A stretch of 64,000 bases of DNA from Candidatus Zixiibacteriota bacterium (GCA_028289585.1 JANQPI010000020.1:470039-534038), one strand, 5' to 3'. Positions 26,719 through 36,240 are shown, numbered from the stretch's first letter. Notes: generated by a model from the sequence alone, not told the origin. Program-made: numbers and translations.

Positions 26719-28164
26719 GTGCGCAAGTTCACCCGTCGTGACCTGATCACCGGTCTCTTCTTCCTCCTGGCAATCGGCTGTCGGCTGTTGTTCCACGCCG
26801 CGACAGAGTTCATTGCCGACGATGCCTATATCACATTCCGCTACGCCGAGAATTTAGCGTCTGGGTTGGGCTTCGTTTACAACGCGGGCGAACGGATTCT
26901 CGGGACAACGACACCGCTCTTCACGTTTCTCATCGCTATCGGCAAGCTCTTCGGCCTGTCGTCGGTGACCACAGCGCTGATTGTTTCACTAGTGGCGTCG
27001 GGATTCACGGCAGCGATGCTCTACCGGTTAGCCTGCCAGCTGCGATTTCGGTGGCTAGCGTTCCTTCCCCCGCTCGTCTATGCACTCTGGCCGCGGTCGT
27101 TACCGGCCGAGATATCGGGGATGGAGACCGCGCTCTTCACGGCGTTCATCACGGCGGCGTTCTACTATCAGCGTCAACGGTATGATGTGTATGCGATCGG
27201 GATGGCGACGCTGGCGGCGGTAACGCGCCCGGAAGGGCTACTGCTCTTGGGTATCCTGGGTCTGCACAATCTCTGGCGCCAGCGGGACCGATTCGGATCG
27301 TACGTTGTGGTTGTCGGAATGATCCTGCTTCCGTGGCTGGTCTTCGCGATTCTCTACTTCGGTTCGCCGATCCCGAATTCGATTCCGGCTAAACTGGCGC
27401 TCTATTCACAGTTTGGGAAGATGGAGCTCGTCGGTCAGTTCCTGTACACCACGGGACTTCATTCGCCGTTCGGCTGGGGGTTGGTCCTGCTTTCAATGTT
27501 AGGTGCCTGGTGGCTGTGGAAGACGCAGCGGTTCGGACGGCTCGAGATACTCTGGCTGCTTGGCATGATCGTCTTCTATACGTTCTCCGATTCCCGAATC
27601 TTCTTCTGGTATCTCGCGCCGATGTATCCTGCCTGGTTGCTGCTGGCAATGGCCGCGCCGGTCTGGATAGTCCTCGATCTCTTGAAAGTCCCGGCGCCGC
27701 GGGCGCTACCGTATCAACTCGCCTGTGCCGCGGTCGTTCTCCTGGCGTTGTCGATCGGCGTTCGGAAGGCGGTCCAGCACTACGCCGACTACCAGGACGC
27801 ACTCGAAGCTCAGCATGAGCAGGTTGGGTTCTGGTTGCTGGCTAACACCCGCGAAGATGCGATCGTTGCCGCCGAGGATATCGGCTACATGGGGTATGTT
27901 TCTCAGCGCCGAATCCTCGATCGTGATGGGCTCATCTCACCAGTCTTCCATGACTTCAATCGTGAGGGGCGTTACCGCGACGCTCTTCTTGAACTTCGAC
28001 CAGACTACGCCGTTGTTGCCACACCAGGGCCACTGGGTGGATTCGTCAACGATTCGCTCTGGCTGGCAAGCTATGAGCAGGTCGCCGGATTCGGACGCGG
28101 TGAGATCGAATACTCGATCTTTGAACGCAGGGATCCGCGTCCCGGCCAGCCGCTTGCGCGTTGA
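26719..28164 (+). CDS. GT-C-fold membrane glycosyltransferase (PMT/ArnT-like)
   Basis: 481 residues from GTG directly after the previous stop. About ten TM segments. The first periplasmic loop has the Asp pair FIADDAYITFRYAENL, as in GT-C enzymes that use polyprenyl-phosphate sugars, then LGTTTPLFTFL and ATLAAVTRPEGLLL. The C-terminal 100 residues are soluble. Likely transfers a sugar at the outer face of the inner membrane; acceptor unknown. A sugar-nucleotide epimerase follows 106 bp downstream. Confidence 0.8.
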   Translation: MRKFTRRDLITGLFFLLAIGCRLLFHAATEFIADDAYITFRYAENLASGLGFVYNAGERILGTTTPLFTFLIAIGKLFGLSSVTTALIVSLVASGFTAAMLYRLACQLRFRWLAFLPPLVYALWPRSLPAEISGMETALFTAFITAAFYYQRQRYDVYAIGMATLAAVTRPEGLLLLGILGLHNLWRQRDRFGSYVVVVGMILLPWLVFAILYFGSPIPNSIPAKLALYSQFGKMELVGQFLYTTGLHSPFGWGLVLLSMLGAWWLWKTQRFGRLEILWLLGMIVFYTFSDSRIFFWYLAPMYPAWLLLAMAAPVWIVLDLLKVPAPRALPYQLACAAVVLLALSIGVRKAVQHYADYQDALEAQHEQVGFWLLANTREDAIVAAEDIGYMGYVSQRRILDRDGLISPVFHDFNREGRYRDALLELRPDYAVVATPGPLGGFVNDSLWLASYEQVAGFGRGEIEYSIFERRDPRPGQPLAR

Positions 28165-28270
28165 CAAATGACTACGACGCTGCATCTTGCAGCGGCGTCC
28201 TGAGTCAAGGTTGGGCGTGAACTAGCCGATTGACGGTCCTACGACTACCGGATTAATGAAGGCGAACTGA

Positions 28271-29230
28271 ATGCATGTATTGGTAACCGGCGGAGCCGGC
28301 TTCATCGGCTCCTCGATCGTTCGAGCGCTCCTGGCCGAGGGCGCGCGCGTGCGCGTGCTCGACAATTTCTCCAGCGGCAAGATGGCAAATCTCGATGAGG
28401 TGGCTCATCGTATCGAGATCATCAATGGTGATATCCGTGACTACTGGACAGTTCAGCGGGCCACCGACGGTATCGATGCCGTGCTTCACCAGGCCGCTCT
28501 CGCTTCGGTTCCTGCTTCCGTAGCGAATCCGATGACCGCACATGAGATCAACGTGACCGGAACGTGTCATGTGCTCGAAGCGGCTCGACTGGCGGGAGCA
28601 AAGCGAATGGTGATTGCATCATCGGCGGCGATCTACGGTGATACAACCGCCCTTCCGATTAACGAGGGTACCGATCCGAATCCGCTCTCGCCCTACGCGG
28701 TGCACAAATATACCAATGAACAGTATTGCCGCGTCTACACTTCGCTCTACGGCTTTCCAACCGTCTGTCTTCGGTACTTCAACATCTTTGGCCCCCGACA
28801 GGACCCCCAGTCAGATTACGCGCCGGTGATCCCCAAGTTTATCAATCGCTTTCTTGCCGGTCAGGCACCGACGGTGTTTGGCGACGGTCTCCAGTCTCGT
28901 GATTTCGCGTATGTTGACAACGCCGTCGCGGCGAACCTGATGGCTTTGACGCGTGATGACATGGTTGGTGGTGTTTTTAATGTCGCCTGTGGAGAACGCT
29001 ACACGCTTAACGACCTGCTCGAGACGCTGCGCGAGATCATGGATATCGATATTAACGCTGACTATACCGATCCTCGTCCCGGCGACATTGTCCATTCGTA
29101 TGCCTCGATCGATAAGATTCGTACGGTTGGCTATTCGCCGGCGGTCGGCTGGCGCGATGGGCTCACGCACACGGTAGCGTTTTTCCGCGCTGAGTTTGAG
29201 CGGTCGGTAACGCGCTCGGCTCCAGCTTAA
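28271..29230 (+). CDS. UDP-glucose/UDP-GlcNAc 4-epimerase family protein
   Basis: 319-residue extended SDR. VTGGAGFIGSSIVRAL is the NAD loop; ASSAAIYGDT and PYAVHKYTNE hold the catalytic Ser and Tyr-x3-Lys; RYFNIFGPRQDP is typical of WbpP/GalE-type epimerases. Probably makes a sugar nucleotide for surface polysaccharide. Its last four bases overlap the convergent hydrolase gene. Confidence 0.88.
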   Translation: MHVLVTGGAGFIGSSIVRALLAEGARVRVLDNFSSGKMANLDEVAHRIEIINGDIRDYWTVQRATDGIDAVLHQAALASVPASVANPMTAHEINVTGTCHVLEAARLAGAKRMVIASSAAIYGDTTALPINEGTDPNPLSPYAVHKYTNEQYCRVYTSLYGFPTVCLRYFNIFGPRQDPQSDYAPVIPKFINRFLAGQAPTVFGDGLQSRDFAYVDNAVAANLMALTRDDMVGGVFNVACGERYTLNDLLETLREIMDIDINADYTDPRPGDIVHSYASIDKIRTVGYSPAVGWRDGLTHTVAFFRAEFERSVTRSAPA

Positions 29231-30192
29231 CGGTCGACCGTTTCCAGCAGTACGAGCCAATCGTCAACCGCTCTATCCCACGCCTCCGGATTGCCCTTAC
29301 GGATACACTCGTGGCCCGATCCTAGGATCGTCGTAGCTGTTGTTGGTCCGGCAAGTTGGCTGACAAGGGCGTCGGTATCCGCCTGCGTGACGTTGCGATC
29401 CTCGGCGCCGTGGATGACCAGCGTTGGTTGTGTGACGGCTGTGGCAAAGTCGATCGGTCGGAGTGCATGGGCATCGAAGTTGCGCAGACGACTCCCAAAG
29501 TGCAGCAGCAGTGGAGCGACCGGCCAGGCCGGTAGTCCGAGCCGCTGACAGCGGCGGCGCGCCGTCGTTTCCAATGTCGTGTACACCGCCTCCAGAATGA
29601 GCCCGTTGACCGGTAGTGGCTCGCGCGACTGGGCGTGAAGGATTGCCGCTCCCCCCATCGACTGACCATACACGACAAGCGGGCGAGGAGGTACAGTATC
29701 GATTACGTATGCGACCGAAGCTGCTACGTCCTGCCACTCGTGCCAACCGATTGTCGTGATAAGTCCGTCGGAGTCACCCGATCCCCGGAAATCGACCAAC
29801 CAGACGTGGTAGCCGAGGCGGTGGATAGCCTGTGCCTCATCAAGAACGAAACTCTTCGCCACCGTATAGCCGTGGTAGAGAATGACCGTGCCACGCGGTG
29901 ATTCATGGGGAAGTTCCCACATCGCGATGGAGGTACCATCCTGAGTTGTCGTTCGATGCTCATGATAGGCGAAGCCCAGATCAGTCGGTAGCCGATCGAG
30001 TGGCGGTTTGGGGATTGTCACGCCGTTGATCAGTACACCGAGACGTTGCCACGGTGTCATGTCATGAGGCCGCGGTGTTCTCACACCGTTCTCAGTGAAC
30101 GTCGTCATGCTGTAAGCAAATCGGTAGGCCGCGAGGACAAAGAAACCGACAGTCAGAACAAGGATCGAGATTCCGACCAGGACAAATGTCAC
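29227..30192 (-). CDS. Membrane-anchored alpha/beta hydrolase
   Basis: 321 residues from a GTG overlapping the tsaD stop. One N-terminal TM segment (about 3-26), then an alpha/beta hydrolase fold: oxyanion region YHGYTVAKS, nucleophile GQSMGGAA (Ser about 181), acid in HGAEDRNV and His in GSGHECI. Resembles BEM46/YqkD-type esterases. Last gene of a six-gene minus-strand run. Substrate unknown. Confidence 0.85.
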   Translation of the reverse strand: MTFVLVGISILVLTVGFFVLAAYRFAYSMTTFTENGVRTPRPHDMTPWQRLGVLINGVTIPKPPLDRLPTDLGFAYHEHRTTTQDGTSIAMWELPHESPRGTVILYHGYTVAKSFVLDEAQAIHRLGYHVWLVDFRGSGDSDGLITTIGWHEWQDVAASVAYVIDTVPPRPLVVYGQSMGGAAILHAQSREPLPVNGLILEAVYTTLETTARRRCQRLGLPAWPVAPLLLHFGSRLRNFDAHALRPIDFATAVTQPTLVIHGAEDRNVTQADTDALVSQLAGPTTATTILGSGHECIRKGNPEAWDRAVDDWLVLLETVDR

Positions 30193-31199
30193 TGATCGTC
30201 AACCACCAACGGCAGGTTGGGAATCGCATTAGCGATAAGTTCGCCGGGTCCGAAAAGTTCGTGACGCAGGAATCCGGCGGCCGCGATCATCGCGGCGTTG
30301 TCACCACACAGTGAGAGCGGAGGTACGAAGACTCGCCGATTCTCCACCGCGGCAGCTTCGCTCATCTTCGTTCGCAACCGTGAATTCGCGGCAACGCCTC
30401 CGGTAACGGAAATGTGACGAAACCCATGCTCTTGCGCGGCGTTAATCGTCTTCTCCACCAAACTGTCTACCACGGCCTCCTGAAATGACGCTGCGACATC
30501 GGCACGTTGTGCCTCGCGCTGATCATCATTCAGTCGATCAAGGTAGAGGGAGACGGCGGTTTTGACTCCGGAGAATGAAAACGCATACGGCTCTTTCCGC
30601 ATGGCGCGAGGAAACGCTATTGCTTCCGGGTTGCCGGTAGCGGCGAGTTTGTCGAGAGCAGCACCCCCGGGGTACCCGAGACCCATGATCTTGGCGACTT
30701 TGTCGAATGCTTCACCGGCAGCGTCATCCCGCGTTTGACCGAGGACGGTGTACTCTGCGAATCGCTCCACGGCGACCAGGAGCGTGTGGCCACCCGAGAC
30801 GATCAGGCAGAGGTGACGGGCATCCAAATCCGGATGTGCGAGGAGATTTGCGGCCAGGTGACCTTCCAAGTGATTCACCGGGACAAACGGTTTGCCGGTG
30901 GCGAAGGCGAGACCCTTGGCAAAACTCAGGCCGACCAGCAACGGACCAACCAATCCGGGGCCATGAGTCGCCGCAATCAGATCGATATCGCCGAGGGTGG
31001 AATCGGCATCACGCAGCGCTTGTTCGTAGAGGGGGACGATGGTTCGGACGTGTTCACGACTCGCGACCTCGGGGATGACTCCCCCGAAGGCAGTATGGGC
31101 CGCCTGGGAGAGAACAGCGTTACTCAGGATTTCCCGGGCGGAGTCGACAATCGCGACCGACGTTTCGTCGCACGATGATTCAATTGCCAGTACGCGCAT
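30189..31199 (-). CDS. tsaD: tRNA threonylcarbamoyladenosine synthase subunit TsaD
   Basis: 336 residues. Kae1/TsaD transfers the threonylcarbamoyl group to A37 of ANN-decoding tRNAs. It begins VLAIESSCDETSVA; the metal-binding HLEGHLAAN, SGGHTLL, GYPGGAALDKLA and GGVAANSRLR blocks are intact. It overlaps YbbR upstream by 20 nt and the hydrolase downstream by 4 nt. Partner genes tsaB, tsaC and tsaE are not in the window. Confidence 0.96.
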   Translation of the reverse strand: MRVLAIESSCDETSVAIVDSAREILSNAVLSQAAHTAFGGVIPEVASREHVRTIVPLYEQALRDADSTLGDIDLIAATHGPGLVGPLLVGLSFAKGLAFATGKPFVPVNHLEGHLAANLLAHPDLDARHLCLIVSGGHTLLVAVERFAEYTVLGQTRDDAAGEAFDKVAKIMGLGYPGGAALDKLAATGNPEAIAFPRAMRKEPYAFSFSGVKTAVSLYLDRLNDDQREAQRADVAASFQEAVVDSLVEKTINAAQEHGFRHISVTGGVAANSRLRTKMSEAAAVENRRVFVPPLSLCGDNAAMIAAAGFLRHELFGPGELIANAIPNLPLVVDDQ

Positions 31200-32115
31200 G
31201 CGGAGGAGGATAGACCGAAACCGAGTCCTGCGAAAGTGAGATTAGCCGTAAGCGATTTGGAAAGTCCAGTCGGACGACGGCAGTACCATCGCCGGAAGCA
31301 AAGCGATAATCGACAGATGCTGTCAATTGTGACGCAGTTAGCGTCTCCAGCTGATCCGGTGGACCGGAGAGTGTGACGTCGATTACGCCGGGGCGGGTCA
31401 AGACGGTCTGGTCGGGTGGTGAGTTGAAGACGACAATCGGAAGATTGCGGAACGTCCGTTCGGTCTCGGCAACGACCGTGAAGCGGACCGTGACCGAGTC
31501 TGGGCGCAGTCGAAAGCCGACGCTATCGGGTGGCGCCACAGCCGCACGCAACGTTACTTCGCCGCGCAGGCCGGAGAGACGAATCGGCACCGTGGTGATA
31601 CTTGGGATCCGTTCGACGAGGCGGCTCGGTCCATAGACAGTGACGACGGCGGGCTCGACCATCTGCACCTCTCCGATCGCCAGGCCATCATCACTCCCCT
31701 CGGCAACGACCTCGACCGGCAAGACGCTCGAGCCTTCCCGATCGATATCGAGGTTGAGCGTCACGGGTGCCAGTACCGACGTCAGCACCAGTCCGTCGAG
31801 AGGATCGACGAAGAGCGTATTGCTCGGGTCGAGAACGATACGCTGCCGTCCGGTACTAATCGACGTCGGACGAATGACCATCCCGGCGTTCCGCCAGCCG
31901 CTGCGCAGGAGCATCTTGCCGGTCCCCCGCACGGTCACCAACAACGTATCGGGGATTGCCGTGGTGGCGGTCAGACTGTCGCCAAGATCGACGCCTGCGA
32001 CCGGGAGTGAGATGGTGTGGTCATACTCCCGCTCCGTAGCGACATGGAGCCAGACCAGTACGCCGAGTACGAGGGCGAGTAGTTTCAGCCAGAAATGTTG
32101 GAAGATACCGCTCAT
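31180..32115 (-). CDS. YbbR-domain protein (CdaR-like)
   Basis: 311 residues. An N-terminal TM anchor (WLKLLALVLGVLVWLHVA, about 9-26) is followed by three or so YbbR repeats (for example LPVEVVAEGSDDGLAIGEVQ, TVYGPSRLVERI) facing the periplasm. In many bacteria YbbR follows cdaA and modulates its c-di-AMP synthesis. No cdaA lies next to it here, which is unusual. It overlaps tsaD by 20 nt. Confidence 0.85.
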   Translation of the reverse strand: MSGIFQHFWLKLLALVLGVLVWLHVATEREYDHTISLPVAGVDLGDSLTATTAIPDTLLVTVRGTGKMLLRSGWRNAGMVIRPTSISTGRQRIVLDPSNTLFVDPLDGLVLTSVLAPVTLNLDIDREGSSVLPVEVVAEGSDDGLAIGEVQMVEPAVVTVYGPSRLVERIPSITTVPIRLSGLRGEVTLRAAVAPPDSVGFRLRPDSVTVRFTVVAETERTFRNLPIVVFNSPPDQTVLTRPGVIDVTLSGPPDQLETLTASQLTASVDYRFASGDGTAVVRLDFPNRLRLISLSQDSVSVYPPPHARTGN

Positions 32116-32181
32116 AACGTCCTGTCCCTTTCGAGACTAGGGCCGCACAACACGATTCGCAACTGAGAACCCGGAGATAAC

Positions 32182-33675
32182 CTAGTCGAGCCGCTCGGGG
32201 TTGTTCCAGAGGAACCGAGTCAGTCCGCGGTCAGAGCCAATCCAGAGGTAATCGCCGTCAACATGCAAGGCGAAGATGAGATCGCTGGGTAGGCCTTCGA
32301 GCACCGTGATTTCGCGTTCGACAAGGCGCCGATCTTCGCGATTCGTATCCTCGTAGCGGATCGTGACACCCCGGGAGGAGCTGAGCGCGACTACGTCATC
32401 CGATGCCGCGAGCACGCGTATCTCTCGGCTGGCGAGAATATCTGAGAATCGATTGACCTGACCACGCTCGGTGTCAATGCGAATCATCCCCTGATCACTT
32501 GCAATCCACAGAAACGGGTCGGCAAAGGCGATTGCATCGGCTCGGGAGAAGATCGTGCCGGTCGGATCGGCGAATTCAGCGAGTTCGCCATTGATGCGAT
32601 CAAGGCGATACACGCCGATGTCGGTGGCCATCCAGATCGCATCATCGAGAATCTCCACGTCCCACACCGCAACGTCTCGAAAGCGGGACGGTGATATCAC
32701 TGTAACCGAATCAAAGGCGGCGTGAAAAAGCGTGACGCCAGCGGTAGTTCCGACCACAACGGTATCCTCTGTCGCCGCCACCGAAACTGCCTCGCGGTTG
32801 CCGAGACCGGACCGCTCGTCGAGCCGACGCTCGACCTGCCCGGTCTGACTATCGAAGATGTACAGTCCATCGTCGGTAGCCAGATACCGCCAGCGTTTGA
32901 ATCCGGCGATATCGTAGATCGATGCATCCGGGAAGCCGAGTGAGACGCCTGATTCCCAATGCCGCACAGTGTTGCGTTCGCGATCGAATTCGGTCATGCC
33001 GGTCCGTGATTGACCGATATTGGCACCACCAATCCAGAAGCGATCACCTGTCGGTTCCGGCCAGATCGCATCGACGCGCGACTGCACCAGGCCGACCGGC
33101 AGCAACTCCAGCTCGGGGCCACCGGTGTATGCCGTCCCCGGACCGTATCCCCACGAGCCAAACCAGAGCTGACCACCGAGGTCGTCGATAACGGAGGAGA
33201 TCGTCCATTGTCGACCGGCGAGGTCGGAGAATCGGCCACGACCAAGATAATCCGATCCAGGGGGTGGGATCAGATTGTCGGGTACGTCGACGCGACGGTA
33301 CGCGATATCGACTTCGGGAAGATCAGCGATCGGATACCACTGACGAAAGAAGGGATTGTATTCATAGTATCCGAGATCGGTCCGCACGTAGACCTTTTGA
33401 CCAAAGCGGTCGATCCAGATTTGACTGGGCACTTCGGTGAGAGGTAGCCCCGGTTGACCGACGATCGGATCGTCCCACGTTTCGCGGAGCTTATCGTAGG
33501 CGACAACACCATTGGTCGTCGCGAAGTACACTTTCTCGTTACTGGCCGCCACGGAATTGACATAACTGAAGTCAGCCCAGGTGATTGCCTGATCCGGTAA
33601 GACCTGACCGTGGGCTGTGTCGGTAACGAGCACTACGGCCACCAATCCGCTCAGCAACAGTCGGACGCCTCTCAC
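32182..33675 (-). CDS. Secreted beta-propeller protein (two-component-regulator propeller type)
   Basis: 497 residues. Signal peptide (LLLSGLVAVVLVTDTAHG), then recurring propeller blades with the pattern 'LW.GS..GL..F' (GQLWFGSWGYG, RYLATDDGLYIF, AIWMATDIGVYRL, LWIASDQGMIRI, YLWIGSDRGLTRF). Such propellers also occur in the T9SS component PorZ. No C-terminal sorting domain is seen, so it may be periplasmic. It overlaps the M20 peptidase gene upstream by 4 nt. Specific role unknown. Confidence 0.75.
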   Translation of the reverse strand: MRGVRLLLSGLVAVVLVTDTAHGQVLPDQAITWADFSYVNSVAASNEKVYFATTNGVVAYDKLRETWDDPIVGQPGLPLTEVPSQIWIDRFGQKVYVRTDLGYYEYNPFFRQWYPIADLPEVDIAYRRVDVPDNLIPPPGSDYLGRGRFSDLAGRQWTISSVIDDLGGQLWFGSWGYGPGTAYTGGPELELLPVGLVQSRVDAIWPEPTGDRFWIGGANIGQSRTGMTEFDRERNTVRHWESGVSLGFPDASIYDIAGFKRWRYLATDDGLYIFDSQTGQVERRLDERSGLGNREAVSVAATEDTVVVGTTAGVTLFHAAFDSVTVISPSRFRDVAVWDVEILDDAIWMATDIGVYRLDRINGELAEFADPTGTIFSRADAIAFADPFLWIASDQGMIRIDTERGQVNRFSDILASREIRVLAASDDVVALSSSRGVTIRYEDTNREDRRLVEREITVLEGLPSDLIFALHVDGDYLWIGSDRGLTRFLWNNPERLD

Positions 33676-34880
33676 GTGCGCGCCTCGTCAAGTGCGGTCA
33701 GAGCCGCGTTCACAAACACTTCGGTTCCAACCACCAGGGCATCCTCATCAGCGATGAACATCGGTGAATGCCAGGATTTGTCGGCACCGATCGCCTCGTT
33801 ACGAATGCCGAGACGGAACATGGCTCCCGGTACGCGCTCAAGGTAGCAGGCAAAGTCCTCCCCACCCAGCATTGGTCGGGTATCGCGGACGGCATCGGAT
33901 CCAAAGGCGGTGGTCGTGCAACGCTCCAAGAGGCGGTTGACGGCGGCGTCGTTACTGAGGACGGGGTAGCGTGCAACCTCGTTCAATTCATAGTTTGCTC
34001 CGCGCGACGCCGTGACGCCTGAGACGACGCGGTCAATGAGCTCAGGGAGTTGAGTCGCCGATTCCGGAGACAGCGTCCGGGCGGTACCGACCAGCGAGAC
34101 GCGTTCCGCGATAACATTGCGGGCCGTGCCTCCGGAGATTTCTCCAAAAGTGATGACGATTGGCTCGGTCGGATCAATGTCCCGCGCAACGATCGTTTGC
34201 AGTGCGGTTATGACTTCTGCCGCCGTCACGAGTGCGTCGGTAGCGTTGTGGGGGCGGGCGGCGTGTCCGGCCTGGCCAATAATAGTCAAATCAAAATCGT
34301 ACACCGACGCCATCGTGGGACCGTCGTGCAAGCCGATCGTTCCGGTAGGCAGATCGGGATCGACATGGAGACCGAAAATCATGCGGACGCCATCAAGCGC
34401 CCCCGCTGCCATCAGCGGGCGGGCCCCACCGGGCGGCTTCTCCTCCGCCGGTTGAAAAAGAAAGCGGATCGTGCCAGCTAACTGCGAGCGGAGATCATTC
34501 AAGACGTGGGCCGCTCCGAGCACGGTTGCCATATGCATATCGTGACCGCACGCGTGCATTTTGCCCGGATATTTTGAGGCGAACGGCAGGCCGGTTTCTT
34601 CATGGATCGGGAGGGCATCGATATCGGTGCGGATGGCAATCAGTGGACCGGGCTGGTCGCCGACTAAGTCAGCGAAGAAACCGGTCGCCAGGTTGTGACT
34701 CGGTTCTACTAGACCCAGCCGCTCAGTGTGCTGTCGAAGCCACGCGGTTGTTGCGACCTCTTCGTTCGCAACTTCCGGATGCTGATGCAGGTGACGACGC
34801 CAGGCGATCTGTTCGTCGCGATAGCGCCGGACGCGGTCACGAATCATGCCGGCCGACTCGGTTCGGTTCGAAAGGTGCAT
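33672..34880 (-). CDS. M20D amidohydrolase (hippurate/IAA-amino acid hydrolase type)
   Basis: 402 residues from ATG 34880 (a second ATG at 34847 is possible). Dinuclear metal residues of the family: IAIRTDIDALPI (Asp) and MHACGHDMHMATVLGA; FLFQPAEEKPPGGA holds the catalytic Glu pair; GLHVDPDLPTGTIG and GGEDFACYLERVPG follow. Removes acyl or amino-acid groups from amides in the cytosol. It begins 16 nt after the endonuclease V-like gene. Confidence 0.92.
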   Translation of the reverse strand: MHLSNRTESAGMIRDRVRRYRDEQIAWRRHLHQHPEVANEEVATTAWLRQHTERLGLVEPSHNLATGFFADLVGDQPGPLIAIRTDIDALPIHEETGLPFASKYPGKMHACGHDMHMATVLGAAHVLNDLRSQLAGTIRFLFQPAEEKPPGGARPLMAAGALDGVRMIFGLHVDPDLPTGTIGLHDGPTMASVYDFDLTIIGQAGHAARPHNATDALVTAAEVITALQTIVARDIDPTEPIVITFGEISGGTARNVIAERVSLVGTARTLSPESATQLPELIDRVVSGVTASRGANYELNEVARYPVLSNDAAVNRLLERCTTTAFGSDAVRDTRPMLGGEDFACYLERVPGAMFRLGIRNEAIGADKSWHSPMFIADEDALVVGTEVFVNAALTALDEART

Positions 34881-34896
34881 ACGTGATGTTGTACGT

Positions 34897-35613
34897 CTAG
34901 ATGGAGGTTCTGCCGAAACTGCGATCGTACTCTCGTTGATAGTTGGTAACACAGGAATGGGCACGACGCAACGGTTCGGGCCAGCGAAAACCGCGCAGGT
35001 GGCGCAGCGCGAGAGAAATCGAGTCCTCAAGGGTAATGCCGTGGCCGGGCGAAACGATCAGGGGTTTTACCCCCTCGCGAGTTCGGATCATGCGACCGAC
35101 TTCCCGCCCGTGCGACCAGATGGCGGCGCTGCTACCAGCGGGTTCAGCCAGACGGGGAGGGCTGCGCCAGCCGAGTCGACGGGCGATCCCGACGGACGGA
35201 CGATCCAGCCGCACGCCGAGCTCGCACGCAATACCGCACTCAAATGGGTGGCACCGGCCGGCACCGTTGATCAGTAGGAGGTCGCCGGGGGCGGCGACGG
35301 CCGAAATGGCGTCGATCCAGACGTGCCCCTCGCGATAGAACTCAAGGCCGCGAACGTACGACATGCTGTATCGGCCGGTAACAATGCGCGACGCGGTCGG
35401 GATGTACGACTCCGGTTCGAAGCGGAGCGCCGCAACAAACAGATGCTCACCACCGCTGCCTACCGTAGCGGCGGCGGCCACGATCGGACGGGTCTCGTGG
35501 CGCAGAGGAGTGAAGACGGCGGAAGCACGAGCCTGTCGTTGGGCAGCAATCGCCCCGGCCCGATCGGTCGGGAGCGCTAACCCCAAGTCTAGAACTGTTG
35601 CCGGCGGCTGCAT
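34897..35613 (-). CDS. Endonuclease V-like protein lacking catalytic residues
   Basis: 238 residues from ATG 35613 (TTG 35622 would add three). It aligns along the full length of endonuclease V (Nfi, inosine-specific nuclease): the IAGADVGF block reads VAAAATVGS, YIPGFLSFRE reads YVRGLEFYRE, VDGHG reads INGAG, TIGVAKK reads SVGIARR, and GH near the end remains in SPGHGIT. Thus the D35 and D110 metal ligands are Thr50 and Asn116, K139 is Arg145, and only E89 (Glu95) is kept (numbers: E. coli versus here). Activity as a metal nuclease is unlikely; nucleic-acid binding could persist. The frame is intact. Confidence 0.82.
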   Translation of the reverse strand: MQPPATVLDLGLALPTDRAGAIAAQRQARASAVFTPLRHETRPIVAAAATVGSGGEHLFVAALRFEPESYIPTASRIVTGRYSMSYVRGLEFYREGHVWIDAISAVAAPGDLLLINGAGRCHPFECGIACELGVRLDRPSVGIARRLGWRSPPRLAEPAGSSAAIWSHGREVGRMIRTREGVKPLIVSPGHGITLEDSISLALRHLRGFRWPEPLRRAHSCVTNYQREYDRSFGRTSI

Positions 35614-35746
35614 AAACGCCAATCCGTAGCTTCATACACGGCTCAACAGAATAGTCATCCGATCGCCCATCGGACCCTCGCGGAGGCTGAGGGAGCTTAG
35701 CGTATGTTGCCGAACGTATCGGTGGCTCTTAGCCGAAGTCAAGATT

Positions 35747-35766
35747 GAACAGGGTATACCCTGTTC
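35747..35766. promoter_or_regulatory. Perfect 20-bp palindrome
   Basis: GAACAGGGTA is followed directly by its reverse complement, with no loop. It lies 130 bp upstream of the endonuclease V-like gene and 27 bp past the end of the DsrE-like gene, both on the minus strand. It could be an operator for a dimeric repressor or a short hairpin; no T-run follows on either strand. Confidence 0.55.
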
Positions 35767-35793
35767 TCCGATGGCTCCGAGCGTGTTCCAACC

Positions 35794-36240
35794 TCAGTAA
35801 TCGATAACTTTGTCAGCCGCGACCACGAGTTTGGCGAGTTCACCCTCGGCGGCGATGCGAGCACCGTCGCGTAGGTTGTCACTCGTCAGGCCGGTATGAT
35901 GGGCACAGTGTGGACAGACCAGAACCGTACCGCCGGCAGCGATAAACGCATCGTAGAGCTCACCGACCGACTTCCCACCGCCCCACGTCTTGTCCAGTGA
36001 TTGCCGATTATCGACGAGGCGTGGACCCTCCAGATCGAGCATAAGCGTAACTGTTGCACCCTCGTTGGCCATACCGGCGGCAAGGCCGAGGGACATCGTG
36101 ACGGCATGCAAGTCATCGGCGAAGTGCGAAAGGTGGACAACAATCTGATCGGCATTCGATTCGGAATCAGCGAGGGCCGACGACATCGGGAGAGCAACCG
36201 CAAGCAACAGCCAGTAGACGGGGAGATAGCGCGTGCGCAT
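35794..36240 (-). CDS. Exported DsrE/DsrF-like protein
   Basis: 148 residues. A signal peptide (LLLAVALPMSSALA) precedes a DsrE-type fold: VVHLSHFADDLHAVTMSLGL, ATVTLMLDLEGPRLVD, and the Cys-bearing GTVLVCPHCAHHTGL. The cysteines match the sulfur-handling position of DsrE-like proteins. The family is often cytosolic; this one should be periplasmic. Function unknown. It diverges from the DtxR-type regulator. Confidence 0.8.
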   Translation of the reverse strand: MRTRYLPVYWLLLAVALPMSSALADSESNADQIVVHLSHFADDLHAVTMSLGLAAGMANEGATVTLMLDLEGPRLVDNRQSLDKTWGGGKSVGELYDAFIAAGGTVLVCPHCAHHTGLTSDNLRDGARIAAEGELAKLVVAADKVIDY

